Shown: positions 35,697-47,543, counted from the stretch's first letter. The stretch: 64,000 bases of DNA from Gaertneriomyces semiglobifer (GCA_025558075.1 JAHLKF010000025.1:62001-126000), one strand, 5' to 3'. Notes: a model not told the origin generated them from the sequence alone. Made by a program: numbers and translations.

Positions 35697-37189
35697 TCAA
35701 CTCGCTTTCCCAAGGTCCAACTTCTTTTTGATCGTCCTCTCCGCGGTGTAGATAAATGAATCTACTATGCCTGCAACGGTAAAAATTCCTCCAACTACGG
35801 CGCAGACGTCTGTTAAAAAGTGGGAAAATGGCTTTTGGTATTCCGTGTAGGTCACGAGCATTGGAGATATGTCGTAGTTGAAAAAGATTCCTGACAAGCC
35901 GGAAGTTAGAACACTACATCAGTTTAAAGTACAATCATTGAGAAATTCTCACCAGGCAATCCTGCGCCTCCATGACGAGGATTCGTATCACGTTGATGTT
36001 CCGTGGCGGAGAACTGATTGGTGTTTACAACTGTGCCATTCATGAACTGGAATCGCGTGCTTACAACTTTGATGTAATATTGGTACATAAAGTATTCTGC
36101 GTAAAAGAGCATCAGCCTCATAACCGAGAAATGATATAGATCCATTGCGCGATGATTCTTACGTTCGGCGGTTTCCTTCGCAGCCCCATCCAATGGGTTG
36201 CCAAAGGCCATTTGTTTCCCGAACGACAGCGAGTGTATAGTATGGCTAAAATGGAATATGTTTTTCTTCTGATACGGGGCGAGGTCATGCACATGCATGT
36301 GACTCTGAGCATAACTTTTGCCGGGGGCAAGATGAAAGTTGCCTGCCACTTTATTCACTTGAATTGTGCCGAAAACGTTGCAACCTTCAGTGGACTGGGT
36401 TTCAGCCTTTTCTGCATAACCCTCTCGGATGCACTAGCCCAGACATTAGACATGAAACAGCACTTGGGGTAGGTTTGATTGTTATCGCGTACCTGTTCAG
36501 TGGAATCTACTTTGTCCAATGTCCATCCAGACGCAGCATAGGCATTGCGAACATCCTCGCAGGTATTGCAACACCCGCTTGCTGGCGGCTTCGCACCATA
36601 ACAACTTCCACAATACGCAGTGCCATCTGCGGCTTGCGGTACCGTACCACCAATTTCCCCTTTCGCCTCTTCTATCAGCTTGCCGTTGGGATCCAACCGC
36701 TTCTTGAACACGCTGGATTGAATGTCATTCTGATGCTCGCCAGCAACATCCATGACATCGATACTGAGTACTGAGGATCGAATCAGCACATTTGAGGCAA
36801 CCAATCAGTGACGCTAGCGATCCCAACTTACAATAACAAGGTACATGAGGAACTGTGATATTGAGGTTGATGGACAATTTCTCCTTTCTGGCTTTATCCA
36901 CTTCTATGCTTGGCTCCATTTTGACCTTCCGCCAGTCAACAAACTCAGAGAACACCAATAAGAATATGACCACCGCGCTGGCTAACGTTACTGTGATGGA
37001 GATTAGCCATGCTGAATAACGGACCAAATGCTGGAATGCAAATAAAAACCTACCGGCGGCGCCGGAAAACGTCTTCACCCGAAAGTCTTCAATTGGTTTG
37101 GCATAGGCATCGAAATCCTTGAACTTATCCAAAATGGCAGATCCAGGCGCACTGATAGATCCCAAAGTTCGCCTTCGCAGTTGTGACAT
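35697..37189 (-). CDS. ERV46: COPII cargo receptor Erv46/ERGIC3
   Basis: Six exons (37189-37054, 37011-36832, 36770-36493, 36433-36163, 36096-35953, 35890-35697) give 400 residues. Motifs along the chain match ERGIC3: KFKDFDAYAKPIEDFRVKT, a first membrane segment, VPCYLLSIDVMDVAGEHQ, a CGSCYGA and CCNTCEDV cysteine cluster, NKVAGNFHLAPGKSY, HTIHSLSFG, TNQFSATEHQ, and a second membrane segment VCAVVGGIFTVAGIVDSFIY followed by KKKLDLGK. Erv46 with Erv41 cycles between ER and Golgi and retrieves or packages cargo. Lysines near the C terminus fit ER retrieval. No Erv41 is in the window. Exon phases all close. Confidence 0.95.
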
Positions 37190-37463
37190 GATTGTAGGAA
37201 CACAACTTTTTACAACTGCCGTTAGGCGGACTAGACAACAGCACGGAGGGCAAGCAGATCGAGGTTCGCAGCAATGGACAAATCTGTAGTCAAAGATCCT
37301 ATTGAGCCAGCTAATGCCTATGGTTTGATCGCCCTGCTGCTGCCGTGCATTGCAGCTCGAGTTACGCGCCTTGTTAACATCGCCCGCGAAATCCGCTGAA
37401 GGTTGCTCGCAGTACTAATAATGCATTACAAAAAATATGTACAGTATATGCCAGTCCCCCAAT
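37190..37463. other. Intergenic region
   Basis: 274 bp between the ERV46 start codon and the 5-phosphatase stop codon on the minus strand. No gene seen. Confidence 0.5.
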
Positions 37464-39604
37464 CTATGTAGGTACCACTCGTCCTTTGCCCTTTATGTCT
37501 TTCTTTACAACCGCCCCCTTTTTGCCGAAACAGCCATTTGAGCTGACCACCTTCACAGCGTACCTATCATCAGACTCATCGTCATCCATTATATTCACGT
37601 CACATCCAAAAATTTCGAAGACGCCAATCACCGGTTTGTGATCGCTTCCAATCATGCTATGAATGGCCGAGTACAAGGCCGGGGTAATTCTCAACGCAAC
37701 TTCATTATTATCAGTATTCGTCGCAGGCGGGTTCACTCTATACAATATCCGGTCTGTATACGACGGCATGCGCTGTTTAGCCGAAGTATCGTACGGCGTC
37801 GGACCATGTTCGCCTAGTATTGGTACTAACGCCGGTACTGGTGCAATCGGTGACGTCGGAGAGGAAGATGTTGACGTCCTCCCCCAAAATTCGAATAACT
37901 TGGTAGGACTGAGGGGACCCACTCTTTGCGGGCTTCCAGCTTCCTTTTCAACCACTGGCATTGGGTCAAATTTATATGTTGGTCGGAACGTGATGGGTTG
38001 CTCGCTCCAGCCTTCAAAGACAGCGCCCTCGGACATCGCCTTTTGAAGCTCATCAGAGTCGATAAACGGTTGGAGATCGCTGTTGGGTGATTCGAGTATA
38101 GTTTTGTAGTGCAAAAATGCGGATCGGGGGAGTGCACATCGGTAATTGAAATCACCGGCCCAAAACGTATAGTTGAAGCGGGTAGAAACCGTCCCTTTGT
38201 TCGCAACTTCCGAGAGGTAGCCGTGGAGAGGCAGATGCTCGTTTATTTTTCGCCAATCGTGGTTCCGCCGCTCAACCGCTCCTTCATGCGCTTTATACGA
38301 GCACATTGAGCTTTATACTTCATTCAAATATAGCATAGGACCACCAAACTTACCAGTCAAATGGGAATTTATAAAGGCCCACGTCTTTCCTCCCAAAACG
38401 AAACTTACTCCAATAGCCCCTTTGCATCCAGTCCGATCCGTCTTGTATTCGGCAGTTCTCACATCCTTTATTCTGCCTCGGAGCTTTCCACGACACCACA
38501 CTCCAATGTGCAGCCCAACCATCGTCCGCGTCGCAACCGGTTCCCAGTCGTTCATCAGTGTCTCGGATACTAGCCGTACCCACTTTGGCTTCGTTCGCGG
38601 TTGGCGTAATGAGGACGTTTCCAGACGCTCTTCGCATTCTTGAGTTGCCAAAAGGAGGAGATTACTTGACTGAGCATCTGCCGTAAGAAACCTGTCCAGT
38701 GGGGTAATCGGGATCTGCAAGAAAGACGTCAGAAGACGGTCGGGTAATCAATAGCGTACAATTTATCCGAACCATTCCATTCATATTCCATGTTCCAACA
38801 AATAATCGAATTGTCTCCACCTCTCGGGCCTCCTCAGTGTCATCCAAGTGTAATAAACCTTTCAGGGTTTGCGTCAACTTGCGCCAGCTGCCCCGGAAAG
38901 ACTGCATGGGGCTCGACAGTCCTATACGGCGCATATGAGTCTCAAGGGCACTACGCGTAACCACCGATCTTAATGATGCCTACCAGATCGCGGAGGGGTC
39001 AAGTACCGCGACCTTCCTGGTTGCGGGTCCTTCAGGGCATCTACTGAACCGGAGTTGCTTGCAATCGGAGGCAAAGGCGCTCTTTTCAGCGCGCCTGGGT
39101 CTGCTGGGGGTGGCAACGGGTCTATCCTCCCTGGTCGCTTCCCAAGTCTCCAATCATCCGGTAGAGCAGGTTTCGTTCGCCTCCGAGGTAGACTCGGGAC
39201 ATCCGTTTGCTGAAGAAATGACGCCTCGTCCGTAGCATGTGCGGAGTTACTACTATCAGTATCCGTGTCTTCAGCAGATTGCTCATTCGTAGCCGGAGCA
39301 TCTTCTATGAGCTCTGAGCTCCTGACCACATTCGCTCCCGCTCCAGCTCCGGGTCCCTCAAGCCGCTTAGGCACAATGTCTCCGTGTGTTATTACTGCTC
39401 CATCGGCTTGCTGTCCCACTCTAGGTTTCCCACTTCCAGAGCACCAGGACCAGCAACACAACCATTCCCAGCACCGTCTTCGGCGGAGTTTGATTTCTAC
39501 GTATCCATCGGAAACTGTCAGAAGAGATCGTTTCAGTAAACACACATTCAAAAAGACCTTCAACGCACACAAGCACTTAACATACCATCACCACTGTCCA
39601 CCAT
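37464..39604 (-). CDS. Inositol polyphosphate 5-phosphatase
   Basis: Five exons (39604-39586, 39514-39007, 38950-38773, 38714-38354, 38290-37464) give 630 residues. A Pro/Ser/Arg-rich N terminus of about 170 residues starts with a Trp/Cys-rich stretch (CWEWLCCWSWC). The catalytic domain has VGTWNMNG, ATQECEE, GAIGVSF, FINSHLTAHEGAVERRN, FWAGDFNYR, PSYTDRILYR and IGSDHKPVIG, the standard motifs of type II 5-phosphatases of phosphoinositides. A proline/serine insertion of about 50 residues sits between the RPTYKF and PSYTDRIL motifs. There is no CAAX end and no RhoGAP or Sac domain, so I do not assign it to a specific class. The third intron uses a weaker donor (GTTCGG). Confidence 0.88.
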
Positions 39605-39776
39605 GAGGTCCATAAGAGGAGAAAGGGGATGCTTGGTTTACCAGCGGGGGTTTCCCACTGTCCTATAATCGCGGGAGTGCCAAGTATAGCGAGGGGCCAC
39701 GTGACTTGGTAGGAAGCATAACAGGAATTCAGTTAAGAAACACATCTGGAACTAATGACATTGCAAAAGGCGAACG

Positions 39777-40682
39777 ATGAGCAGGAACGATCGCTATAAC
39801 AGCGGAACGACCAGAAGGGAGTTTAGGGAACGGGAAGGTAAGCGGCTGCGGCGTGCTTTGGTTTCGGTGATCCTGGTTAACTCATTTTAAGACGTCCTCT
39901 GAATACAGAGAGAGGTGGGCATGGAGGACGACGCCAATATAAGGACCTAGACAATCCAAGGGATCAGAGTTACGGTGGATATAGCGGAAGTGGAAGAGGA
40001 GGCGCATATGGAAGAGGAGGCGCATATGGAAGAGACTATGACCGGCGAACGAGTTATGGTCGAGATAGACGAGACAGTCGACGTTCACGATCTAGGACTC
40101 GGTCCAGGTCCAGGTCACCCAGATCACGTAAATATTTGCCAGGTGCTCACTATCGTTTTCCGAGACCTGTCTTAATTGATGTCGCTGTTGCAGAAGGTCG
40201 CCGGCGATCTCGGGATCGCGACGCCGACGATTATAAACAGCGCAGGGCAATCGACGGGGAACGAGGTGCGGAAAGCCGGGCGTCATATCAAAGCAAAAGA
40301 CACGATGAGTCGAGAGGAGGACGGTCGCGCTCTCCATCGGTTTCGTGCATCCGTATTGATGATGACCCGAAAGACGCTGAACGGAAGAAAAGCGAAGAGC
40401 CCACGGTGATTCTTGATGATGACCTGGATGAAGAAGAAAAAATGAAAATTCTAATGGGTTTTACTGGTTTCGATACCACACAGGTAATAAAGGCGATGCC
40501 TTAAGTTTGGGCGCATTGTGAAATGCTTCCATGGGCGGACAATAACAAACGTATCTCATTTACAGGGCAAGAAGGTGGCTGGTACAGACGCCAGTGCCGT
40601 GGCAGTCAATAAGCAACGAACTTACAGGCAGTACATGAATCGGAAAAGAGGATTCAATCGAAACCTGAGCCCAACACGGTGA
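39777..40682 (+). CDS. SNRNP27: U4/U6.U5 tri-snRNP 27-kDa protein (SNRNP27) homologue
   Basis: Four exons (39777-39837, 39909-40127, 40194-40483, 40566-40682) give 228 residues. The C terminus has the family's core: MKILMGFTGFDTTQGKKVAG and then RTYRQYMNRKRGFNR. The N-terminal half is low complexity: Gly/Arg/Tyr-rich repeats (GRGGAY), then Arg/Ser dipeptides (RRSRSRTRSRSRS), then acidic DDDLDEEEK. SNRNP27 acts in activation of the spliceosome, near the U6 snRNA and 5' splice site. The human protein is 155 residues; the extra length is in the RGG/RS part. The last exon join restores the invariant GKKV. An 18-bp tandem duplication at 40001-40036 encodes the GRGGAY repeat. Confidence 0.9.
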
Positions 40683-40841
40683 TGTTTGGACTACACCTCC
40701 GGAAGGCAAACTCCGGCAGTTTATGCAGCCCTCAGTGTTCACAATACAAATTGATCCGAGGGGTAAATGCTACATGTTCAATGCTATATTCAGTCGTTAT
40801 AGCCCAACCGTGACAAAGCGCCAGTTGAGCCCTGTCTGCTT

Positions 40842-41841
40842 TTACTCTCCAAGTCTTCGTCCTGTTCCCCAGGCATGGCGTCGAGCGGAAGTAGCATCTT
40901 CCGCTGGACGTCGGCCGCCTGTTGTGGGACCCGCAGGCTGCGGTCGTACCGGTGGAACGTATCGGTAGCCTGCGGCAGCAGTACCTCCTTGACCGCCTTG
41001 TGGCGGGTACCAATCCTGCAATATTTGAGGAGTATATAGCAGGCGCTGACCGTTATGCTGAGCAGGATACGTGCGATCAAGGTAGTAGTATACGTAACCC
41101 ACTGCAAGGCCAATGAGCTGGGGAGTCGGTGGTATTTGACCTTGAACCATATCCAAGCCTATCAGCGCCCACGGCAAGTAGCGCGCCTTGAAATAGCAAA
41201 CATTAGTACGCAAACTTGCCGTCAGCAACCACTATGAGGCAGCTCACCTTAAACTGTATGCCGAACAAAAACGAAACTAACTGCTCGCCGTTGTTCTGCG
41301 ACCAAACGTACGTCATTGCCATTAACAGAGGGCGAGCCATGACGACGAGGCGGAAGTACCATGCACCCAACTGAAATTCAAGAGTATAAGCAATACGACA
41401 CAGTGGATCAGCGGTGGCTGGGCTTACAGTAATGAGTCCGAAGCACCAGATCATGAAAAACACATAATCCGCCGGTTTGCCCACGAAAAACCCGGTTTCA
41501 AGGTCATGAGAAGTGCGATATAGGAAGTAGAGGTGCATCAACAAATCGATGGAGAGGCTATTGAACAGAAAAGGCGTAACCAGTCGCCATAGCTTTTCAA
41601 AGATGCTTTTTAGTACACTGAGCGGTTTTCCCAAGCTAGAGAAGAAACCAACCTGAAGCTTCTTAAATGCCAGCTGTGGAATAAAAATCATTTGCATCGG
41701 AGAAACGATTCCCAATCCGGCAGCAAGCGAGACGAGACCAGTACCAGCGAACAAGAATCGGGTGACCGGCGGAAGCGACCGGAAAAACGACGCAACTTCG
41801 TCCAAAATGCCCCCACCCGCTCCCGGACCCATCGCAGGCAT
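40842..41841 (-). CDS. DER1: Derlin, ER-associated degradation membrane protein
   Basis: Four exons (41841-41653, 41592-41428, 41370-41248, 41186-40842) give 273 residues. Derlin-family motifs run along the chain: SLPPVTRFLFAGTGLV, QLAFKKLQLWRLVTPFLF, SIDLLMHLYFLYRTSHDLE, YVFFMIWCFGLI, and LPWALIGLDMVQG, with about six membrane segments of the rhomboid-like fold. The WR motif of derlins is present as LWRLV. The C-terminal 80 residues are Gly/Pro/Arg-rich and cytosolic; no clear SHP box for Cdc48 binding was seen. The family retrotranslocates misfolded ER proteins. It lies head-to-head with Lunapark. Confidence 0.93.
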
Positions 41842-42411
41842 TTTCGATACACTCTTTCAACCTTTTCTCTCGCTTTCCTGCGACGATACTGACAATAATG
41901 TGCAATCCGGCCCGTTGATGTAAAAAGTTCCAGACGTGTTCAGCGCCGTTATCAATTGTCCCGCTCGCTTCGTGTAAAGGCACAGTCATCAAACTGCAGG
42001 CACAGCCACGTAAGCGCCTGCGACGGTCATTTTGTAGAAATGACAACGGATTTCACGTCCAAAAAAACCAAACAGCCGTCGAAAACGCACGATCATCCCG
42101 CTGGAGAACCCCTGAACCATATTAGATTGCAGCGCTGCTTGTTGTCGCCTTGGTCGGCTGTACGTCTGGTGTTCCATCTTTGACGCTAGCAAATTAAGTC
42201 ACGGCTCGGAAAGCGGTTGGCGGTCCCTGGTGGATATTAGCACCGCCTGTCGACCCGTCACCACCTTGTCATTTTTCCAGAGAAAGCCTGCGTGCATTGC
42301 CACTTCCAAAGCGTTATCTTAAAGCTTCCGTCCCGTTTCGAGGACGCCATTCAGAATTCACGGTCACTTTCTATGTCCCTCAGTTTTCGGTGAAACTTAA
42401 AAAAAATCAAC
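41842..42411. other. Divergent promoter region, DER1 / LNP1
   Basis: 570 bp between two ER-membrane genes on opposite strands. Two GACGTG cores occur, at 41933-41938 and, on the minus strand, at 42054-42059. Open frames here look like noise. Confidence 0.5.
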
Positions 42412-43966
42412 ATGGTCGGGTTTTTTGCTTGGAGAAAAAAGAAGGTACGCTCTCAAGGTCGCTGATCTGTGCCGACATGAGGATGAGTTTGTAATAATAC
42501 GATATCTTCGTGCCAGGACGAGGAAGATTGGGAAGAGCTACTGGCTGGACTAGACGAGCAAATTCGACAAGCTGAAACTCGCCTTGCTGGTCTCAAAATC
42601 CGTGATCGAAAGCTACGAGTGGGCTGGGTTCTGTACTCAGTTCCATTATATGGCATCTTCCTTGCAACATACTACAATTACCTCTATCCCACGGAGGATC
42701 CATGGGATACACGCTGGTTCAAGAATGGACTGGTGATCCTAGGGACGCCTGCAATATATATGATTTACAAAATGATTCGGTCTTGGTATCAGAGCAGAGA
42801 AAAACATGAGCGTAAGCATTTGGCAGGGCAGTTGAGCTTGTTCCTCAGATTTAACCTTGTCGCGTTTAGTTGACCATTTGGATGCGCTGAGAACGCAACA
42901 AAAGGAAAAAGTTGAAGAGCTGAAGAAGAAAACAGCATACTACCGCACAAAAGTGCTTTTGGATCGGTACGATTCTCCAACGAAGGATAGGCCACAGGTG
43001 AGGCGACGTCACCCTTCTGCATCAGGAGTTGGATCCTAATGAGAAAGCGCCACCAGATACCGCAATCGCCAAATTCACCCACAGGCCCCCGCCCTGGTGT
43101 GCCTGGTGTGCCGTTATCCGGCGACTCCATTAGGGGAGCTTCGCCAACTGCGTTCGCAGGTGCAGGTGCGCCTTAGACCTGTGGTGTGTTGTCATCGCCG
43201 ATTCATCTAATCAGTGCGACATTATCTTGCAGGGCCCAAGACGCCGCAGAAGATACCATCTCCCTCACCTGATGGCCCGCAGCGTAGCGCCAGTCCAGAG
43301 TTTAGTCCATCCAAGGAGTCAGGTAACCCGTGTGAAAGCCTCGAACGTCGCTTATGCTTGGTGTTGACTTATTTTCTTAGGTCCCAGTGTGTCAGCTACT
43401 TCACCACCAGCCAAAGGCTGGCTCGATAAGCTCGTCGATGTTGTTATCGGTGACAGTGAGAACCCTGCAAACAAGTATGCGCTTATATGTGAAGAATGCT
43501 TCACGCACAACGGCTTGGTTCCTCCAGAAGCATATACCACTGCTCGTAAGTACAAGGGTTGCTACAACTGCTTTGATAGTATGATATATATGGTTTTGAC
43601 TGCTTTACGCAAGGTTTCCGCTGTTTGAAATGCGATCACATGAATGCTCCGAAGAATTACGAACATCGCGCATTTGATGGCCGAAATATTGCACAGGAAC
43701 TTTCGGCAGCAGGTGCCAGTAGCGAGCTGCTTCCTACCCAGGAAGCATTTTACCGAAATCACCGCGCGTCAGTCCCGGACGAGCTTTTGTTCACGTCTCA
43801 TCCCGATTACGCCCGAATAAGGCGGAGTTCGTCTCTTGCACGCGAGGAGTCCCCAGTTGCCTCCGAGGTGGGAGAAAACGCGCCGACCGATGCGGCAGGA
43901 GGTTCCAATGTGGAAAGTCCTAGTGAAGATGTCCCACAGGGTACCGATCCCAAGAAAGATGCATGA
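42412..43966 (+). CDS. LNP1: Lunapark, ER three-way junction protein
   Basis: Seven exons (42412-42444, 42517-42811, 42870-42997, 43057-43159, 43233-43322, 43381-43545, 43614-43966) give 388 residues. A short basic start (MVGFFAWRKKK) leads to a coiled coil (EELLAGLDEQIRQAETRL), two membrane segments (GWVLYSVPLYGIFLATYY and GLVILGTPAIYMIYKMI), a second coiled coil (HLDALRTQQKEKVEELKKK), a Pro-rich linker, and a zinc finger CEEC...RCLKC. This is the Lunapark layout. The family stabilises ER tubule junctions and has an N-terminal ubiquitin-ligase activity in animals. The final intron also stays open if unspliced and offers a decoy CYNC, but splicing gives the conserved RFRCLKCDHMNAPKN. Exon 4 was placed by phase. 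Confidence 0.92.
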
Positions 43967-44129
43967 ACAAATCACGAACAACAACGAACAATATCCAGCA
44001 TGGATGAGGGTATACTGTAACTGGCCATGCGCAATAAATACTCTATTCCGAGCCTCGTAAAGCTATATAAATCATGGCATGCTCCTCCCTCCAAAAAATA
44101 GAAATATTGACTAGTGTAACAGTTATCCC

Positions 44130-47100
44130 CTATCTCTTTTTATTACTCTTGTTGTGTTGCATCTGCTTCTTTTTCTTCAACTTGGCCACCAGATTCTTCT
44201 GGTCCACAATCCCCGTCGAGTCACCTCGTAACTTGGCCGCCATGTCCGCTGCAGTTGTCTCAAGCTTGCGCTTCTTGCCGTTCACCGCATGCTCACCATC
44301 CGCTGCTGTCGATGGGATGTTCACTATACCGCTCGCCGTCGGTACAGCTTGAAGCGATTCCAGCGCTTCGGGTGCTTTGATGGCGTACCTTTCTGGGTTC
44401 AGAGAGTCCACTACCTCTCTCTGTTTCTCGCGCAAGGCCTTGAGTGCCTCTGAAGAACCATCCTCCAGGTCGTCTGCGAGTTGAGTAGCGGTGGGGTCCC
44501 AAGCAGTCGGGTCGTCAATGGCACGCCTCAAAGGATTGACATCACCGTTAGTTACGGACGCCGCAGGAATGGCCGCACTTTTAGGGGCAATGCTCTCTTC
44601 GACCTCGGCTGTAACACCCTTCTCGATCACGTTGGAGAGGTACGTCTGACATTTCCGCACAAGCTTGGCAAATAACGCCATGATTTGCGTTGAAGGAATA
44701 TCCAACTCCTTGGTCACATCATCGACCGATTTTCGTTGCAATCCGATCGCCGCTAGAATGGCTGCTTGTGCAGGAGAAAGTTTGACGGAAGTGGCAGAGT
44801 TATTGGTTCCGGCAGTTGCCAAGCTCGACGCATGGAAGCGTCCCAAGAAATAGGCCTTGCCAAGCGCAGGTACAAGGTCCAAGATAACGTGGTAATCTAC
44901 CAGGTTATGAGCATAAGACTCCAATCGCTTCATGTCAAACGGAGTTAGATGTTGGTAAACTTGGCGAGCAGAAGAAAGAGGAGCGGCGGTTGGGTCCTGT
45001 GATGCTGATGCGTCCGTGATATTGCGAGTTGCTCCAGCAGCCTCAAGGACGGACAACACCAATATCGGATGGAACTCCCGAAAAGCGAAACCAAGAAGTT
45101 CAATGAAACGCCTGCGGAAATCAAACGCAAACGCGTGAATCCACTTAGTATCTGTCATTGGCACGTCACTAAAGGCAGCGCCGCTCCGATCGAGAGGTTT
45201 GATCATCACACAAGTATGTTCCCCAGTAAGATCATTCGCCGTCTGGCGGAGGTACACAGGAACAAAACCCGCGCGTTTCCAGAACTTGTGAAGCTGTTGC
45301 GTTATGCCGTATGAAACACCTAACCAGTGAAGGTGTTCCTTCGGCGGTCTCTCAGAAAGTTTGAGGAGCAATGGCGGCATCGTCGAGGGGTCTCTCACAC
45401 GAATCTCGTCTGACTCTAGTGTAGAGTCCATCAACTCTTCGTCCGTAACCCGCGTTACCTCTTCTTCCACATTCATCGTGTTCTCATCCAAGCTCGTGAC
45501 CGCACCAGCATAGTATCCCTCCAACAGTTCGATCGCGCGCTTGCCATATCCCATTCCAACGTAATCAGGATGCGTGGCAACCCTGACGACGCGAGCACCA
45601 CTCAATGTAGCAAAGTCGTCATCTTGAAATTGCTGTGTTATCACCCATGGAATAAGATCGCCAGATGCGCGAACACCTTTGTGGAGCGAGGATAGCGCGG
45701 CACCTTTTGCGATGGAGCCCTCCAAGCAGACTTGAATCACGCACAGCGGCTCAGGGAGTGTGGTTGCGCGCGACTCATCTACCGGTGGCAGAAGGACAAA
45801 TAGATGGTGGGCGGGAGCGTCACTCATTAGCTGAAGATCGTTGGGTGTGTTCTTGTAGTGACTAGCGACATAGAGCGACATCATTTTCTGAAGGAACGCT
45901 TCGGATACAGGGTGGTAACTGAACAATGTGTCTCGGTTGACGTAATACAATTCGCACTTGGAAGGATGCGGGCAGCCTGACAAGGGCCTCGACGCCTTGG
46001 GATCAGGATTGCAGCAGTCCAGGCAGAGCAGCTTGTTTAGCCACGATTCGACTGGATCTTTCGCTCCATAACGAATTGGCTCCTCCAATTTGATTTCACG
46101 GAGAGTGCGTCCACCCAGTGATGACGGAGTGGCGGACACGGCCTCAGCTGCACCACCAGTTTTACGCTCCTTTCCATCTCTTGCAACAACGACACCCTCA
46201 TTTCCGCCGGCTCCAGCCACACCACGGCTTTGCTCTCGCAAGTTGTTTAAGAGTTTGAGAGACAAGGATCGCCCAGTTCCTTCATAACCATTGATCGTAC
46301 TCGCCATGAAGACAAGGTATGGCCCAAGTAACTTTTTCACAACAGGGAGCGGAATCGCAGCAGCTTCATCAATCACGACCAATTCTGCCTGCGCAAGGAC
46401 ATGGGCATCGGATGGTTGAATCCATTGTATAGTCTGGCGATGGTCGCGGAACACGTTCACCCGTACGACGGCCTTTTGAAACGCGGGATTGGTAGATTGG
46501 ATGATATCGTAATCGAGGTGCTCCTCGTAACCCAGAGCGTCCAACCCTTTGAAGATAAACTCAAACAAAGTGTTCAAGTTCTCGGGACTAGGTGATGTAA
46601 TGAAGATGTTGGAGTAGCCATAACCTATCGCAGCCGCCATTGCAATTCCCAAAGCAGCGGATTTACCACGACCACGTGCGGCAGTTAAGGCGACTGTTGA
46701 CCTAAGGTTCTTATCTGCTATGGCCTCTATGAACGTCAACACAGCCTTCGCCTGGTCGAGCGTTTTGGCACACGCGACCAATGAACCAACTGGCAATGTG
46801 TCCTTCAGCGACTCCTTCAGATCCTTCAATTCCTTCTGCTCTGGAGTATCTTTGCTTTCCCCCTCTTCGAGGCGCGGTAGAGGCTTGACATCCTTGCCCA
46901 TGCTCAACGGCAGAACGTTCAATTCGTCATCAGCTACCAGGCATGTTGAACAATTTCCAAGCGACAACAAAAAGCGTTCGTTGAACCGTGCAACGGTATC
47001 CTGATGTGACTCGGTCCGATATCTCGCGTGAACATCCATGGTCATACTGTAAAGCTGTTTCAAACTTTTCATCGTTTTGAGTAGGATGACAACAATACCT

Positions 47101-47543
47101 CCTCCTTCTACCGTCTCCACCGTTCTCGCGAGCAAGTTGGGTGTCAATGCCTCAAAGTCTTGCAAGACGCACATTCCGTATGTGTTACCGAGGATCTTAT
47201 CGGTTTCCTTGTAATATGTATATCTGATGGAGGTACTGCTGATGAAGAGTTCAAATGGATCATCTTCGTCTGCTTGTCTTTGTCCACGAGCAATCTGCTT
47301 TTTAATTAGATTCATGCGCTTCTTTCTGTGACTGCTGAATCCCAGTTCCTTCTTATAACACCAGAGGACACTTGGCCTTGCGCTGACGCGTGCCTTGCTA
47401 AGTAGCCAGTGCAAGGTGACGACCTGATCTCTCCCTCTGTCGCCAACAAGAACAAAGAACGACCGATGGTTTGTCTGGACGCCATTTTGAATGAGTGTGG
47501 GTATTCGGGAATCCAGCTTTTTCCTCTGCGCTGGCGGTGCCAT
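44130..47543 (-). CDS. KRE33: RNA cytidine acetyltransferase Kre33/NAT10
   Basis: A single intronless frame of 1137 residues from ATG 47543. The N terminus has SRIPTLIQNGVQTNHRSFFVLVGD. A P-loop ATPase follows with GRGKSAALGIA (near residue 290) and VVIDEAAAIPLPVVKKLLG, then a GNAT domain with RVATHPDYVGMGYGKRA, then the KFWKRAGFVPVYLRQTANDLTGEH block. The C-terminal tail is rich in Lys. It makes N4-acetylcytidine in 18S rRNA and in tRNA-Ser/Leu (with Tan1/THUMPD1) and is needed for 40S biogenesis. An ATG at 47543 is chosen; the frame extends 20 codons upstream but without an ATG. It is the largest open frame in the window and has no introns. Confidence 0.96.
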   Translation of the reverse strand: MAPPAQRKKLDSRIPTLIQNGVQTNHRSFFVLVGDRGRDQVVTLHWLLSKARVSARPSVLWCYKKELGFSSHRKKRMNLIKKQIARGQRQADEDDPFELFISSTSIRYTYYKETDKILGNTYGMCVLQDFEALTPNLLARTVETVEGGGIVVILLKTMKSLKQLYSMTMDVHARYRTESHQDTVARFNERFLLSLGNCSTCLVADDELNVLPLSMGKDVKPLPRLEEGESKDTPEQKELKDLKESLKDTLPVGSLVACAKTLDQAKAVLTFIEAIADKNLRSTVALTAARGRGKSAALGIAMAAAIGYGYSNIFITSPSPENLNTLFEFIFKGLDALGYEEHLDYDIIQSTNPAFQKAVVRVNVFRDHRQTIQWIQPSDAHVLAQAELVVIDEAAAIPLPVVKKLLGPYLVFMASTINGYEGTGRSLSLKLLNNLREQSRGVAGAGGNEGVVVARDGKERKTGGAAEAVSATPSSLGGRTLREIKLEEPIRYGAKDPVESWLNKLLCLDCCNPDPKASRPLSGCPHPSKCELYYVNRDTLFSYHPVSEAFLQKMMSLYVASHYKNTPNDLQLMSDAPAHHLFVLLPPVDESRATTLPEPLCVIQVCLEGSIAKGAALSSLHKGVRASGDLIPWVITQQFQDDDFATLSGARVVRVATHPDYVGMGYGKRAIELLEGYYAGAVTSLDENTMNVEEEVTRVTDEELMDSTLESDEIRVRDPSTMPPLLLKLSERPPKEHLHWLGVSYGITQQLHKFWKRAGFVPVYLRQTANDLTGEHTCVMIKPLDRSGAAFSDVPMTDTKWIHAFAFDFRRRFIELLGFAFREFHPILVLSVLEAAGATRNITDASASQDPTAAPLSSARQVYQHLTPFDMKRLESYAHNLVDYHVILDLVPALGKAYFLGRFHASSLATAGTNNSATSVKLSPAQAAILAAIGLQRKSVDDVTKELDIPSTQIMALFAKLVRKCQTYLSNVIEKGVTAEVEESIAPKSAAIPAASVTNGDVNPLRRAIDDPTAWDPTATQLADDLEDGSSEALKALREKQREVVDSLNPERYAIKAPEALESLQAVPTASGIVNIPSTAADGEHAVNGKKRKLETTAADMAAKLRGDSTGIVDQKNLVAKLKKKKQMQHNKSNKKR

